Positions 1-10,276 of a stretch of DNA of 64,000 nucleotides are shown one piece after another; position 1 is the stretch's first letter, and each line of letters begins with the position of its first letter. A program made the translations under genes and the position numbers. A model generated the notes under the pieces. It was not told where the DNA came from, did not search any database, and saw nothing but the letters and a program-made list of their open reading frames with translations. This stretch comes from Aeromicrobium ginsengisoli (GTDB lineage: Bacteria > Actinomycetota > Actinomycetes > Propionibacteriales > Nocardioidaceae): contig NZ_SDPQ02000002.1 in assembly GCF_004134905.2 (NCBI RefSeq), positions 1,054,001-1,118,000 of the forward strand. Direction: 5' to 3'.

Positions 1-695
1 ACTCGTTGCCGGCGGAGCCGGTCCCGTACGAGCGCGAGGCCCAGGTCAAGCGGCTGCGCAACGCCGAGCGGTCGATGGCGATGCTCGGCAAGGTCAACCC
101 GCTCGCCCTCGAGGAGTTCACGGCGCTCGAGGAGCGGCACCAGTTCCTGTCCGAGCAGCTCGACGACCTGCGTAAGACCCGGCAGGACCTGCTCGAGATC
201 GTCGAGGAGGTTGACGCCAAGGTCGAGCAGGTCTTCACCGAGGCCTGGTACGACGTCGAACGCGAGTTCCAGGACGTGTTCTCCCGCCTCTTCCCGGGCG
301 GCGAGGGATCACTGATCCTCACCGACCCGCAGAACATGCTGACGACCGGCATCGACGTCGAGGCCCGCCCCCCGGGCAAGAAGGTCAAGCGGCTGTCGCT
401 GCTGTCCGGTGGCGAGCGGTCGCTGGTCGCGGTCGCGTTCCTCGTCGCGCTGTTCAAGGCCCGGCCGAGCCCGTTCTACATCCTCGACGAGGTCGAGGCG
501 GCGCTCGACGACGCCAACCTCGGCCGGCTGCTCGACCTCTACGAAGAGCTGCGCGCCAACTCCCAGCTCATCGTCATCACGCACCAGAAGCGCACGATGG
601 AGGTCGCCGACGCGCTCTACGGTGTCTCGATGCGCGGCGACGGCGTCTCGGCGGTCATCAGCCAGCGCCTGCGCGAGGAAGAAACCGCCTCTTGA
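1..695 (+). CDS. smc: Chromosome partition protein SMC, C-terminal part (5' truncated)
   Basis: This is the C-terminal ATPase half of the SMC condensin subunit, which compacts and segregates the chromosome with ScpA/ScpB. The reading frame is open to the left window edge, so the N-terminal Walker A domain, hinge and most of the coiled coil are missing. Visible are the end of the coiled coil (charged, Leu-rich), the ABC signature LSGGERS about 100 residues before the end, the Walker B stretch [13 protein letters not shown] and the switch histidine in VITHQ. The stop codon overlaps the TTG start of the next gene by 4 bases, suggesting translational coupling. The downstream order smc-(thioesterase)-ftsY-amtB-glnK-glnD-ffh is the usual actinobacterial arrangement. 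Confidence 0.96.
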   Translation, partial: SLPAEPVPYEREAQVKRLRNAERSMAMLGKVNPLALEEFTALEERHQFLSEQLDDLRKTRQDLLEIVEEVDAKVEQVFTEAWYDVEREFQDVFSRLFPGGEGSLILTDPQNMLTTGIDVEARPPGKKVKRLSLLSGGERSLVAVAFLVALFKARPSPFYILDEVEAALDDANLGRLLDLYEELRANSQLIVITHQKRTMEVADALYGVSMRGDGVSAVISQRLREEETAS

Positions 696-1123
696 GCCAG
701 CCGCGGCTGCGTACGGACTTCGGGGTCCTGCGCACGATCACGACGCGGTGGGCCGACGAGGACGTCTACGGCCACGTCAACAACGTCGTCTACTACTCGT
801 TCTTCGACACCGCGGTCAACGGCTTCCTGATCGATGCGACCGGCACCGACATCCGCAGGCTCGACGCGGTCGGGCTCGTTGCGGAGACGCAGTGCGAGTT
901 CCTGCGCGAGCTGGGCTTCCCCGGCGACGTGCAGGCGGGCCTCGCGGTGACCAAGCTCGGCACGTCGAGCATCGTCTATCGCATCGGCCTGTTCCAGGGC
1001 GACACCGACGAGCCCGCGGCGATCGGCCGATTCGTCCACGTCTACGTCGACGCCACGACCCGCCAGGTCACGCCGATCCCCGAGTCGATCCGCGCCGCGG
1101 TCTCACCGCTCGTCATCCCCTGA
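692..1123 (+). CDS. 4-hydroxybenzoyl-CoA thioesterase-like hotdog protein
   Basis: A 143-residue single-domain hotdog protein of the acyl-CoA thioesterase (YbgC/FadM-like) family, expected to hydrolyse a cytosolic acyl-CoA thioester. The family hallmark is near the N-terminus: [13 protein letters not shown], in which the Asp and the GHVNN stretch correspond to the catalytic loop of 4HBT enzymes, followed by Tyr and Phe residues on the central helix. The start is a TTG that overlaps the smc stop codon (TTGA), so it is probably co-translated with smc. The substrate cannot be read from sequence. Three palindromes directly after the stop may end its transcript. Confidence 0.85.
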   Translation: MSQPRLRTDFGVLRTITTRWADEDVYGHVNNVVYYSFFDTAVNGFLIDATGTDIRRLDAVGLVAETQCEFLRELGFPGDVQAGLAVTKLGTSSIVYRIGLFQGDTDEPAAIGRFVHVYVDATTRQVTPIPESIRAAVSPLVIP

Positions 1124-1132
1124 CCCCACGGG

Positions 1133-1208
1133 CGGTGGATTTTCCACCGAAAGGTCGCAGCGGTGGGTTCTCCACCTTCTGGCCCCTCATACGGTGGAAG
1201 ATCCACCG
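1133..1208. repeat. Three tandem palindromes, CGGTGGA-N3-TCCACCG type
   Basis: Three short palindromes follow one another at 1133-1149, about 1161-1177 and 1192-1208, with start-to-start distances of 28 and 31 bases. The first and third are near-identical 17-mers with arms CGGTGGA/TCCACCG; the second is a degenerate copy with arms GGTGG/CCACC. They fill most of the gap between the thioesterase stop and ftsY. They could act as a stacked terminator, a REP-like element or repeated operator sites for a dimeric regulator. The sequence alone does not decide. Confidence 0.7.
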
Positions 1209-1249
1209 CCGAGGCGGGGCGGAGCGAGTGCATGCGGCGTCGTTCTGCA

Positions 1250-1255
1250 TAGGAT
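1250..1255 (+). promoter_or_regulatory. Predicted -10 element (TAGGAT) for leaderless ftsY mRNA
   Basis: TAGGAT lies 6 bases before the GTG start of ftsY and there is no Shine-Dalgarno-like sequence in between. This geometry places the transcription start at or next to the start codon, as in leaderless actinobacterial mRNAs. No clear -35 was recognised. Confidence 0.55.
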
Positions 1256-1261
1256 CAGGGC

Positions 1262-2395
1262 GTGACCACGCCCGTGCTGCTCCTGATCATTCTCGCCGTC
1301 GTCGTCGTGCTCGGTGCCGGCATCGCGCTCATCGTCGGCCGCGGCCGCAAGGAGCTGCCGCCGCCGTCTGAGCTCGACCGCGTCACCGAGGAGGTCATCG
1401 AGCACCCGGAGCATCCCGAGCCGCACCTTGAGGACGAGGAGCCGGTTGCCCCGGTCAGCACGATCGAGCGCCCCGAGGCGCCGCAAGGCCGTCTGGTACG
1501 CCTGCGCGCTCGGCTTGCCCGCTCGCAGGGCTCGCTCGGCAAGGGACTGCTGGCCGTGCTCAGCCGCTCGACGCTCGACGACGACGCGTGGGAGGAGCTC
1601 GAGGACACGCTGCTGGCCGCCGACGTCGGCGTCACCGCGACCGACGAGCTCGTCGCCAACCTCAAGACCCGCGTACGTGTCGAGGGCATCAACGACCCGG
1701 CCGCCGCGAAGGCTGCGCTGCGTGAGGAGCTCGTCGGGCTGATCAACCCGTCGTTCGACCGTACGCTCGTCGACACCGGCGCGGACGGCAAACCTGGCGT
1801 CGTGCTGGTCGTCGGCGTCAACGGCACCGGCAAGACCACGACCGTCGGCCGGCTCGCCCGCGTGCTGGTTGCCGAGGACAAGACCGTCGTGCTGGGCGCC
1901 GCCGACACGTTCCGCGCCGCGGCCGCAGACCAGCTGCAGACCTGGGGCGAACGCGTCGGCGTACCCACCGTGCGTGGTCCTGAGGGCGGCGACCCTGCGA
2001 GCGTCGGTTTCGAAGCCGTGCAGCGCGGCATCGCCGACGGGCTCGACGTCGTGCTGGTCGACACCGCCGGCCGTCTGCACACCAAGTCGGGGCTCATGGA
2101 CGAGCTCGGCAAGGTCAAGCGCGTGATCGAGAAGCAGGCCCCCGTCACCGAGGTGCTGCTCGTCATCGACGCCACCACGGGTCAGAACGGACTGACCCAG
2201 GCGCGTGTGTTCGGCGAGGTCGTCGACGTCACCGGCATCGTGCTGACCAAGCTCGACGGCACCGCCAAGGGTGGCATCGTGATCGCGGTGCAGCGCGAGC
2301 TCGGCGTGCCGGTCAAGTTCGTCGGGCTCGGCGAGGGAGCGGACGACCTGGCGCCGTTCGACGCCGAGGAGTTCGTCGACGCGCTGTTGTCGTAG
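1262..2395 (+). CDS. ftsY: Signal recognition particle receptor FtsY
   Basis: SRP receptor GTPase (377 aa) that docks ribosome-nascent chain-SRP complexes at the membrane together with Ffh, encoded about 4.3 kb downstream. An N-terminal hydrophobic helix (about residues 5-25) followed by an acidic linker to about residue 75 serves as membrane anchor, as is usual in actinobacteria. The NG domain follows: G1 loop GVNGTGKTTT at 185-194, DTFRAAA at 215-221, DTAGR at 267-271 and TKLDGTAKGG in the last quarter. The GTG start at 1262 is supported by the -10-like TAGGAT just upstream and by the membrane segment beginning immediately. Confidence 0.97.
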   Translation: MTTPVLLLIILAVVVVLGAGIALIVGRGRKELPPPSELDRVTEEVIEHPEHPEPHLEDEEPVAPVSTIERPEAPQGRLVRLRARLARSQGSLGKGLLAVLSRSTLDDDAWEELEDTLLAADVGVTATDELVANLKTRVRVEGINDPAAAKAALREELVGLINPSFDRTLVDTGADGKPGVVLVVGVNGTGKTTTVGRLARVLVAEDKTVVLGAADTFRAAAADQLQTWGERVGVPTVRGPEGGDPASVGFEAVQRGIADGLDVVLVDTAGRLHTKSGLMDELGKVKRVIEKQAPVTEVLLVIDATTGQNGLTQARVFGEVVDVTGIVLTKLDGTAKGGIVIAVQRELGVPVKFVGLGEGADDLAPFDAEEFVDALLS

Positions 2396-2436
2396 CCGAC
2401 AGATTTCACAGTGCCCCGATCCGGGCCCCACGCTGG

Positions 2437-2454
2437 GCGTAACACGCTGTTTAC
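2437..2454 (+). promoter_or_regulatory. Candidate nitrogen-regulator (GlnR-like) site upstream of amtB
   Basis: An imperfect inverted repeat, GTAAC-N6-TTTAC with a GCG flank, lies about 126 bases before the amtB start. It contains AC, nine bases, AC, the core described for mycobacterial GlnR sites. Sixteen of its 18 bases recur upstream of the potD-like gene at 42443-42460. GlnR is not encoded in this window, so the regulator is inferred. Confidence 0.5.
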
Positions 2455-2580
2455 ACAGCGACCCCATTCGTGATCCAGATGCAACATTGGTGGGCGCATA
2501 CCGAAATCCCCTGACACCAGTCTGTGTCGCAACAGGTCGTACCTCGCCCTGCAGCAACACACACTTCTTTCGGAGGTTTC

Positions 2581-4184
<1,604 letters not shown>

Positions 4185-4203
4185 GGGCTGACGACCATCA
4201 ACG

Positions 4204-4241
4204 GAGCCGCCGCAACGCCTCAACGGGTGTTGCGGCGGCTC
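4204..4241 (+). terminator. Terminator-like hairpin after glnK
   Basis: A perfect 13-base-pair stem, GAGCCGCCGCAAC pairing with GTTGCGGCGGCTC, with a 12-base loop lies 20 bases after the glnK stop. There is no clear U-run, as is common in high-GC actinobacteria. It separates amtB-glnK from glnD and argues against any glnD start upstream of it. Confidence 0.75.
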
Positions 4242-4282
4242 TGTGCTGTGTGTCCGGCGCCGCCGGTGCACGGCACGCTGCG

Positions 4283-4288
4283 TACGAT
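4283..4288 (+). promoter_or_regulatory. Predicted -10 element (TACGAT) for glnD
   Basis: TACGAT ends 7 bases before the GTG at 4296, consistent with a leaderless transcript beginning at glnD downstream of the glnK terminator hairpin. Confidence 0.5.
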
Positions 4289-4295
4289 CACCACC

Positions 4296-6584
4296 GTGAC
4301 CCACGAGTTCGACAAGGCCGCTCTCGCCCAGCAGCGGAGCGACCGGGCGCTCGAGGCCGATCGCCGGTTGCGCCAGCTGTTCGCCGAGGCGGTGCCGACC
4401 GATGGCAGCGATCCCCGCGAAGGTCCCGGCCTGGCGCTCGTCGCGGTCGGCGGCTACGGCCGCTCCGAGCTCTCCCCGTTCAGCGACCTCGACGTCGTGC
4501 TGCTCCACGACCCATCGGTTGACGAGTCCGTCGTCCGCGAGGTGGCCGAGGCGATCTGGTACCCGCTCTGGAACGACGGCGTCGCGCTCGACCACTCGGT
4601 GCGTGACACCGTGCAGATGCGGGAAGCCGCCGCGACGGATCACCGGGCCGCGATGGGCATGCTCGACGCCCGTACGGTGGCCGGCGACTCGGGCCTTGTC
4701 ATGGCGTTGCGCTCCCAGGTGCTGGCCGACTGGCGACGCGACGCCCGTAAGCGCGTCGAGGAGGTCCGCGAAGCCCGCAACACCCGCATCGAACGTGCCG
4801 GCTGGCTCGCGCACGCAGCCGTGCCCGACCTCAAGGAGTCCGGGGGAGGCCTGCGCGACAGCGTGATCCTGCGGGCACTCGTGGCGACGTGGCTCATCGA
4901 CGTACCGCACGGCGAGTCCGAGTCGTTGCGGTCCGACCTGCTCGACGTACGCGATGCACTCCACCAGACCGTGGGCCGCCGGGTCGAGCGGCTCGACGCC
5001 GACGCCATCCCCGATGTCGCCCGGTTCCTGGGCATGGGTGCCGAGGAGCTCGACCTGCACGCGCGCCAGCTCGGCCGTCGCATCGCCCACCTGGCGTCGC
5101 TGTCGTGGCACAAGATCGACGAGGCGCTCGCGCCGCCGACCAAGCGCAGCATCACGCCGACCGGTCCCGCGGTCACGCCGCTGGCTGAAGGCGTCGGCGT
5201 CCTCGACGGCGAGGTCATCGTCACCGGCAAGGCCGATCCGACGACGGACCCTGAGGTCGCGCTCCGGGCCGCTGCAGCAGCGGCGCGTGCCGGTCTGCCG
5301 CTGAGCCCCGGCTCGGCCGTGCGCCTCGCGGCGTCAATGGGTGAGCTGCCCGACCCGTGGTCACCGTCGTCGTCGCGGCTCATGGTCGACCTGCTGAGCT
5401 CGGGGCAGGGCCTCGTACGCGTGTGGGACGAGCTCGACTTCGCGGGCGTCGTCGACCTGCTGTTGCCCGAGTGGGTCGCGATCCGCCTGCGCGGCTCCTC
5501 GTCGCCCGTCCACCGGTTCACCGTCGACCGGCACAGCCTCGAGACCTGCGTGTACGCCGCGAAGGTCAAGCGTGACGTCGCACGTCCCGACCTGCTGGCC
5601 GTCGCAGCGCTGCTGCACGACATCGGCAAGGGCGCCGAGGGCGATCACTCCGAAGTCGGAGAGCCGATGGCCGTGCAGATCGCCCGCCGCTGGGGCTTCA
5701 GCGAGGACGACGCGGCGGTCGTCGGCAAGCTCGTCCGGTGGCACCTGCTGCTGCCGACGATCGCGACGCGTCGCGACATCGAGGACCCGTCGACCGCGGC
5801 CAACGTCGCGGAGATCGTGGAGACCGAGGACTTCCTCGACCTGCTGGCGGCGCTGACGGCGTCTGACGCGCAGGCCACGAGCCCAGCGGCGTGGTCGCCG
5901 TGGCGGCAGGGTCTGACCGAGGGACTGGTCGAGAAGGTTCGCGGTGTGCTCGACGACTCCGTCACCACGCCGACGGCCGAGGACTACGAGGGTTGGCCGG
6001 CCGACGTGCCCATCCCGGACCACGGGGCCATGGGGCCGAGCGACTTCACCCTCACGGTCGAGCCGCACCAGGGTGGCTCGCTGCTGACGATCGTGACCTC
6101 CGACCGGCAAGGCGTCATGGCCGACCTCGCCGGCGGGCTGGCGCTCGCGGGGCTCGCGATCCGCTCGGCGCGCACCGTCACGCTCGGCGACGCCGCGGTG
6201 TCGCTGTGGGAGGTGTCGCGCGCCGACGTCGACGCGGCGCGGCTCACCGACCGGTTGCGGCCCGCGATGGCCGGCGAGCTCGACCTGTCGGGGCGGCTCG
6301 AGCTGACCTCGATCCCGGACGCCCCCGACGCGCGCGTACGCCTCCTCGACCGGCTGTCGGAGACCGCGACGCTCGTGGAGGTCCGTGTCCAGGACCGCCG
6401 CGGGCTGGTGTGGACCGTGTGCGACCAGATCGCCTCGATGGGACTGTCGATCCGCTCAGCCCACATGTCGACGTACGGCGACGAGGTGCGTGACGTGTTC
6501 TACGTCGTCGACGGTGACGGCCAGCCGCTCGACGACGCCACGGCCACGACCCTGCGCGACGGCCTCGCCACCGCCCTCGCCTGA
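4296..6584 (+). CDS. glnD: PII nucleotidyltransferase / deuridylylating enzyme GlnD
   Basis: Bifunctional enzyme (762 aa) that modifies PII under nitrogen limitation and removes the group when glutamine is high. The nucleotidyltransferase motif GGYGRSE followed by SDLD lies near residues 52-66. An HD phosphohydrolase domain (LLHDIGKG) lies in the middle, and two ACT domains occupy the C-terminal quarter and sense glutamine. The GTG start at 4296 is preferred: it follows a TACGAT -10 element, whereas the longer in-frame start at 4227 would lie inside the glnK terminator hairpin. In corynebacteria the homologue adenylylates rather than uridylylates PII; which reaction occurs here is not visible. 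Confidence 0.94.
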   Translation: MTHEFDKAALAQQRSDRALEADRRLRQLFAEAVPTDGSDPREGPGLALVAVGGYGRSELSPFSDLDVVLLHDPSVDESVVREVAEAIWYPLWNDGVALDHSVRDTVQMREAAATDHRAAMGMLDARTVAGDSGLVMALRSQVLADWRRDARKRVEEVREARNTRIERAGWLAHAAVPDLKESGGGLRDSVILRALVATWLIDVPHGESESLRSDLLDVRDALHQTVGRRVERLDADAIPDVARFLGMGAEELDLHARQLGRRIAHLASLSWHKIDEALAPPTKRSITPTGPAVTPLAEGVGVLDGEVIVTGKADPTTDPEVALRAAAAAARAGLPLSPGSAVRLAASMGELPDPWSPSSSRLMVDLLSSGQGLVRVWDELDFAGVVDLLLPEWVAIRLRGSSSPVHRFTVDRHSLETCVYAAKVKRDVARPDLLAVAALLHDIGKGAEGDHSEVGEPMAVQIARRWGFSEDDAAVVGKLVRWHLLLPTIATRRDIEDPSTAANVAEIVETEDFLDLLAALTASDAQATSPAAWSPWRQGLTEGLVEKVRGVLDDSVTTPTAEDYEGWPADVPIPDHGAMGPSDFTLTVEPHQGGSLLTIVTSDRQGVMADLAGGLALAGLAIRSARTVTLGDAAVSLWEVSRADVDAARLTDRLRPAMAGELDLSGRLELTSIPDAPDARVRLLDRLSETATLVEVRVQDRRGLVWTVCDQIASMGLSIRSAHMSTYGDEVRDVFYVVDGDGQPLDDATATTLRDGLATALA

Positions 6585-6600
6585 CCCGTTCGACCCTGGA

Positions 6601-6615
6601 GTGACGCTAGGTCAC
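6601..6615. other. Inverted repeat GTGAC-N5-GTCAC
   Basis: A perfect 5-base inverted repeat with a 5-base spacer lies 17 bases after the glnD stop and about 35 bases upstream of the predicted ffh -10 element. It could be a weak hairpin or an operator-like site. No regulator is assigned. Confidence 0.35.
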
Positions 6616-6649
6616 CGCCCACGGCACAGAGGGCTCAAGGGGACTCGGT

Positions 6650-6655
6650 TAGAGT
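6650..6655 (+). promoter_or_regulatory. Predicted -10 element (TAGAGT) for ffh
   Basis: TAGAGT lies 43 bases before the ffh ATG, giving a leader of roughly 35-40 bases that contains a GAGGA ribosome-site-like stretch. No convincing -35 was seen. Confidence 0.4.
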
Positions 6656-6698
6656 TGACCGAACCCCCTTTCTTCCATTCGAGGATGACGACCGACGT

Positions 6699-8231
6699 AT
6701 GTTCGACACACTGCAAGATCGCCTGCAGTCAGCGTTCAAGAGCCTGCGCGGCAAGGGTCGGCTCTCCGAAGCGGACATCGACGCCGTTGCGCGTGAGATC
6801 CGCGTCGCGCTGCTGGACGCCGACGTCGCCGTGCCGGTCGTGCGCGACTTCATCGCCAACGTCAAGGAGCGTGCTCGCGGCTCAGAGGTGAGCCAGGCGC
6901 TCAACCCCGCCCAGCAGGTCATCAAGATCGTCAACGACGAGCTCGTCACGATCCTCGGCGGCGAGACCCGGCGCATCCAGTACGCCAAGAACCCGCCGAC
7001 CGTCATCATGCTCGCCGGCCTCCAGGGTGCCGGCAAGACGACCCTCGCCGGCAAGCTCGGCCTCTGGCTCAAGGGCCAGGGCAAGTCGCCGATGCTCGTC
7101 GCCGCCGACCTCCAGCGCCCCAACGCGGTCAACCAGCTGCAGGTCGTCGGCGGACAGGCCGGTGTCACGGTCTTCGCCCCTGAGCCCGGCAACGGCATCG
7201 GCGACCCGGTCAAGGTCGCGACCGACGGCCTGGCCGAGGCCCGCCGCACCCTGCACGACGTCGTGATCGTCGACACCGCCGGCCGCCTCGGCATCGACGC
7301 CGAGCTCATGCAGCAGGCCGCTGACATCCGCGCCGCAGTCGACCCCGACGAGGTGCTGTTCGTCATCGACGCGATGATCGGCCAGGACGCCGTCGTCACC
7401 GCCGAGGCGTTCCTCGAGGGCGTCGACTTCACCGGCGTCGTGCTGACCAAGCTCGACGGCGATGCCCGTGGCGGTGCGGCGCTGTCCGTACGTTCCATCA
7501 CCGGCCGGCCGATCATGTTCGCCTCGACGGGTGAGAAGCTCACCGACTTCGACGCGTTCCACCCCGATCGCATGGCGTCGCGCATCCTCGACATGGGCGA
7601 CATGCTCACGCTGATCGAGCAGGCCGAGAAGGCGCTCGACACCGAGCAGGCCGCCAAGGACGCCGAACGCATGCTCGGCGGCAGGTTCACGATGGACGAC
7701 CTGCTGACCCAGCTCGAGGGCATCGCCAAGCTCGGCTCGATGTCCAAGATCATGGGCATGATCCCCGGCATGGGGCAGTACAAGGACCAGATCAACAACT
7801 TCGACGAGCGCGAGTTCGACCGCATCAAGGCCATCATCAAGTCGATGACGCCGGCCGAGCGGGACAACCCCAAGCTGATCGACGGCTCCCGCCGCACCCG
7901 CATCTCCAAGGGCTCGGGCACGCAGGTCAAGGACGTCAACAACGTCGTCGACCAGTTCTTCGCGATGCGCAAGATGATGCAGCAGATGTCCAAGGGCGGC
8001 GGAATGCCCGGCATGCCCGGCATCCCGGGGATGCCCGGAGTCGGCAAGCGTGCCGGTGCGAAGCAGAAGCCGCAGCAGAAGAAGAAGGGCAAGCGCGTGT
8101 CCGGCAACCCGGCCAAGCGCGCGGCCGAGGCAGCCGGCACGACCAAGCAGGACGGCGCGAGCGCGTTCGGCTTCCCGGCCGGTGGCGCCGACGAGTTCGA
8201 GCTGCCCAAGGAGCTCAAGGACCTGCTCTGA
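6699..8231 (+). CDS. ffh: Signal recognition particle protein Ffh (SRP54)
   Basis: GTPase subunit of the signal recognition particle (510 aa); it binds signal sequences and 4.5S RNA and docks on FtsY. The N domain occupies residues 1-95 and the G domain has GLQGAGKTT at about 107-115, DTAGRLG and TKLDGDARGG. The M domain from about residue 320 includes the RNA-binding stretch SRRTRISKGSG and a Met-rich signal-sequence groove (repeated MPG units near residues 435-450). A Lys-rich tail follows. The 4.5S RNA gene itself was not found in the window. Confidence 0.97.
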   Translation: MFDTLQDRLQSAFKSLRGKGRLSEADIDAVAREIRVALLDADVAVPVVRDFIANVKERARGSEVSQALNPAQQVIKIVNDELVTILGGETRRIQYAKNPPTVIMLAGLQGAGKTTLAGKLGLWLKGQGKSPMLVAADLQRPNAVNQLQVVGGQAGVTVFAPEPGNGIGDPVKVATDGLAEARRTLHDVVIVDTAGRLGIDAELMQQAADIRAAVDPDEVLFVIDAMIGQDAVVTAEAFLEGVDFTGVVLTKLDGDARGGAALSVRSITGRPIMFASTGEKLTDFDAFHPDRMASRILDMGDMLTLIEQAEKALDTEQAAKDAERMLGGRFTMDDLLTQLEGIAKLGSMSKIMGMIPGMGQYKDQINNFDEREFDRIKAIIKSMTPAERDNPKLIDGSRRTRISKGSGTQVKDVNNVVDQFFAMRKMMQQMSKGGGMPGMPGIPGMPGVGKRAGAKQKPQQKKKGKRVSGNPAKRAAEAAGTTKQDGASAFGFPAGGADEFELPKELKDLL

Positions 8232-8268
8232 CTCGTCCCCCCACGTGGCGCGCAAGCGCCGCCGGGCA

Positions 8269-8274
8269 TACGGT
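8269..8274 (+). promoter_or_regulatory. Predicted -10 element (TACGGT) for the gluconate genes
   Basis: TACGGT ends 6 bases before the ATG at 8281, with no ribosome-binding sequence between them, as expected for a leaderless message carrying the gluconokinase and permease genes. Confidence 0.5.
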
Positions 8275-8280
8275 CGAGTC

Positions 8281-8796
8281 ATGGGGGAAGCACCGCTGGT
8301 TGTCGTCATGGGCATCTCCGGTGTCGGCAAGTCAGCGATCGGGCACGAGCTCGCCGACCGGTTCTCGCTGGAATACGCCGACGGCGACGACTTCCACAGC
8401 GAGGCCAACATCGCCAAGATGTCCGCCGGCACGCCGTTGACCGACGAGGACCGCCGGCCGTGGCTGGCCGACATCGGCCGGTGGCTTCACGAGCACGACG
8501 CCACCGGCGGGGTGATCAGCTGCTCCGCCCTCAAGCGCGTCTACCGCGACGTCCTGGTCGGCGCTGCGCCGCGTACGTACTTCCTGCACCTCACGGGTGA
8601 CCACGAGCTCATCCGGTCCCGCATGGAGCACCGCGACCACTTCATGCCGACCTCGCTGTTGGCGTCGCAGGAGCAGACCCTCGAGCCGTTGCAGGACGAC
8701 GAGAACGGCTGGGCCTTCGACATCACCCCGTCACCCGCCGAGATCGTGGACGAGTTCGTGGTCCGCGCCGGCATCTCCCAGGAGGACACCGCATGA
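8281..8796 (+). CDS. gntK: Gluconokinase
   Basis: Small P-loop carbohydrate kinase (171 aa; E. coli GntK is about 175) that phosphorylates gluconate to 6-phosphogluconate for the pentose phosphate or Entner-Doudoroff pathways. Walker A is GISGVGKSA at about 11-19. DGDDFH and the SCSALKRVYRD stretch are typical of the GntK family. The ATG at 8281 is the first Met before the P-loop and is preceded by a TACGGT -10 element. The stop overlaps the permease start (ATGA), so the two form a translationally coupled gluconate-use pair. No GntR regulator is adjacent. Confidence 0.93.
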   Translation: MGEAPLVVVMGISGVGKSAIGHELADRFSLEYADGDDFHSEANIAKMSAGTPLTDEDRRPWLADIGRWLHEHDATGGVISCSALKRVYRDVLVGAAPRTYFLHLTGDHELIRSRMEHRDHFMPTSLLASQEQTLEPLQDDENGWAFDITPSPAEIVDEFVVRAGISQEDTA

Positions 8797-10178
8797 TCGT
8801 CAGTACGCTCATCGCCGCCACCCAGCCCGAGCCGGTCAAGGCCGTCGCCGACACCTGGGTGCTCGTCACCGCGGCACTGGCCGGCATCGCCGTGCTCGTC
8901 GTGCTGATCACGTTCTTCAAGCTCCACCCGTTCCTCGCACTGATCCTCGGCTCGCTCACGGTCGGCGCGATCGCCGGCCGCAACATGCTCGACGTCGTGG
9001 GCAGCTTCAGCACCGGCGTCGGCGACACCGTCAAGGGCGTCGGCATCCTGATCGCCCTCGGCGCGATGTTCGGCAAGCTGCTCGCGGACTCCGGCGGGGC
9101 CGACCAGATCGTCGACACGATCGTCGGGAAGTCGAGCCCGCGGATGCTGCCGTGGTCGATGGCGGCGATCGGCGCGATCATCGGACTGCCGATGTTCTTC
9201 GAGATCGGCCTCGTCCTGCTGATGCCGGTGATCTTCCTCGTCGCCAAGCGTGCGGAGCGGTCGATCATTGCTCTTGGCATCCCGGCGCTCGCAGGTCTGT
9301 CCGCGATGCACGGGTTCGTGCCGCCGCACCCCGGACCGCTGGCGGCGATCGATGCCGTGGACGCCGACCTCGGACGTACGCTCGCCCTCGGCATCCTGGT
9401 CGCGATCCCCACGATCGTCGTCGCCGGGCCGCTGTTCGCGCGGTTCGCCGAGCGTTGGGTGCCGGTGCCGGCCGGTGATCTCTACGACGCGACCACTGAG
9501 AAGCGCGAGAAGCGGCCGAGCTTCGGCATCACGTTGGCGACGGTGCTGCTGCCCGTCGTGCTGATGATGGGCAAGGCGTACTCCGACATCGCGCTCGACG
9601 AGGGCACCGGACTTCGCAAGACGCTCGACTTCATCGGCGAGCCGTTCGTGGCCCTGCTCATCTCGGTCGTCGTGGCGATCTTCACCCTCGGCCGGGCCTC
9701 AGGGATGGACAAGGACGACATCAGCGACGTCCTCAACAAGTCACTGCCGCCCATCGCCGGGATCCTGCTGATCGTCGGCGCAGGTGGCGGGTTCAAGCAG
9801 ACCCTGATCGACACCGGCATCGCCGAGGTCGTCGCCGACTTCGTCAAGGACAGCGGGGTCTCAGTCCTGTTGCTGGCGTGGCTCGTCGCGGTGCTGATCC
9901 GAGTGGCCACCGGCTCGGCGACCGTGGCGACGATCACCGCCGCGGGCATCATGACGCCGGTCGCCGCGGACCTCGGCAGCACCGAGGTCTCGCTGCTGGT
10001 GCTTGCGATCGGTGCCGGGTCGGTGTTCTTCTCGCACGTCAACGACGCCGGGTTCTGGCTGGTCAAGGAGTTCTTCGGGCTCTCGGTCGTCCAGACGATC
10101 AAGAGCTGGTCGATCATGGAGACGGTCCTGTCGGTGACGGGTCTGGTCGTCGTACTGGGATTGGACCTGGTGATCTAG
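8793..10178 (+). CDS. gntP: Gluconate:H+ symporter, GntP family
   Basis: Polytopic permease (461 aa, about 12 hydrophobic segments) of the GntP family, importing gluconate or a related sugar acid. Family features include the FFEIGLVLLMPV segment and MHGFVPPHPGPLAAIDA at about residue 170, plus the C-terminal FSHVNDAGFWLVKEFFG stretch. The start overlaps the gluconokinase stop by 4 bases. The exact substrate is inferred from the adjacent kinase. Confidence 0.92.
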   Translation: MIVSTLIAATQPEPVKAVADTWVLVTAALAGIAVLVVLITFFKLHPFLALILGSLTVGAIAGRNMLDVVGSFSTGVGDTVKGVGILIALGAMFGKLLADSGGADQIVDTIVGKSSPRMLPWSMAAIGAIIGLPMFFEIGLVLLMPVIFLVAKRAERSIIALGIPALAGLSAMHGFVPPHPGPLAAIDAVDADLGRTLALGILVAIPTIVVAGPLFARFAERWVPVPAGDLYDATTEKREKRPSFGITLATVLLPVVLMMGKAYSDIALDEGTGLRKTLDFIGEPFVALLISVVVAIFTLGRASGMDKDDISDVLNKSLPPIAGILLIVGAGGGFKQTLIDTGIAEVVADFVKDSGVSVLLLAWLVAVLIRVATGSATVATITAAGIMTPVAADLGSTEVSLLVLAIGAGSVFFSHVNDAGFWLVKEFFGLSVVQTIKSWSIMETVLSVTGLVVVLGLDLVI

Positions 10179-10264
10179 GCCGGCTTGTGGCGGTTGAGGT
10201 GCGGCGCGAGCTCTGCGAGCGGAGAACATGACATACGTCCTGAGTTTGTGACAGGGCGGCGAGA

Positions 10265-10270
10265 TACGGT
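10265..10270 (+). promoter_or_regulatory. Predicted -10 element (TACGGT) for the ABC exporter pair
   Basis: TACGGT ends 6 bases before the ATG at 10277, the spacing expected for a leaderless transcript of the two exporter genes. Confidence 0.5.
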
Positions 10271-10276
10271 GAAGCA

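Noticed and set aside
1133-1208. CRISPR-like array because of three evenly spaced repeats
   Set aside because: Repeats are 17-base palindromes with 11-15 base gaps and only three copies; there are no cas genes.
4227-4295. Upstream extension of glnD with an in-frame start at 4227
   Set aside because: The start lies inside the glnK terminator hairpin, and a TACGAT element sits 7 bases before the GTG at 4296.
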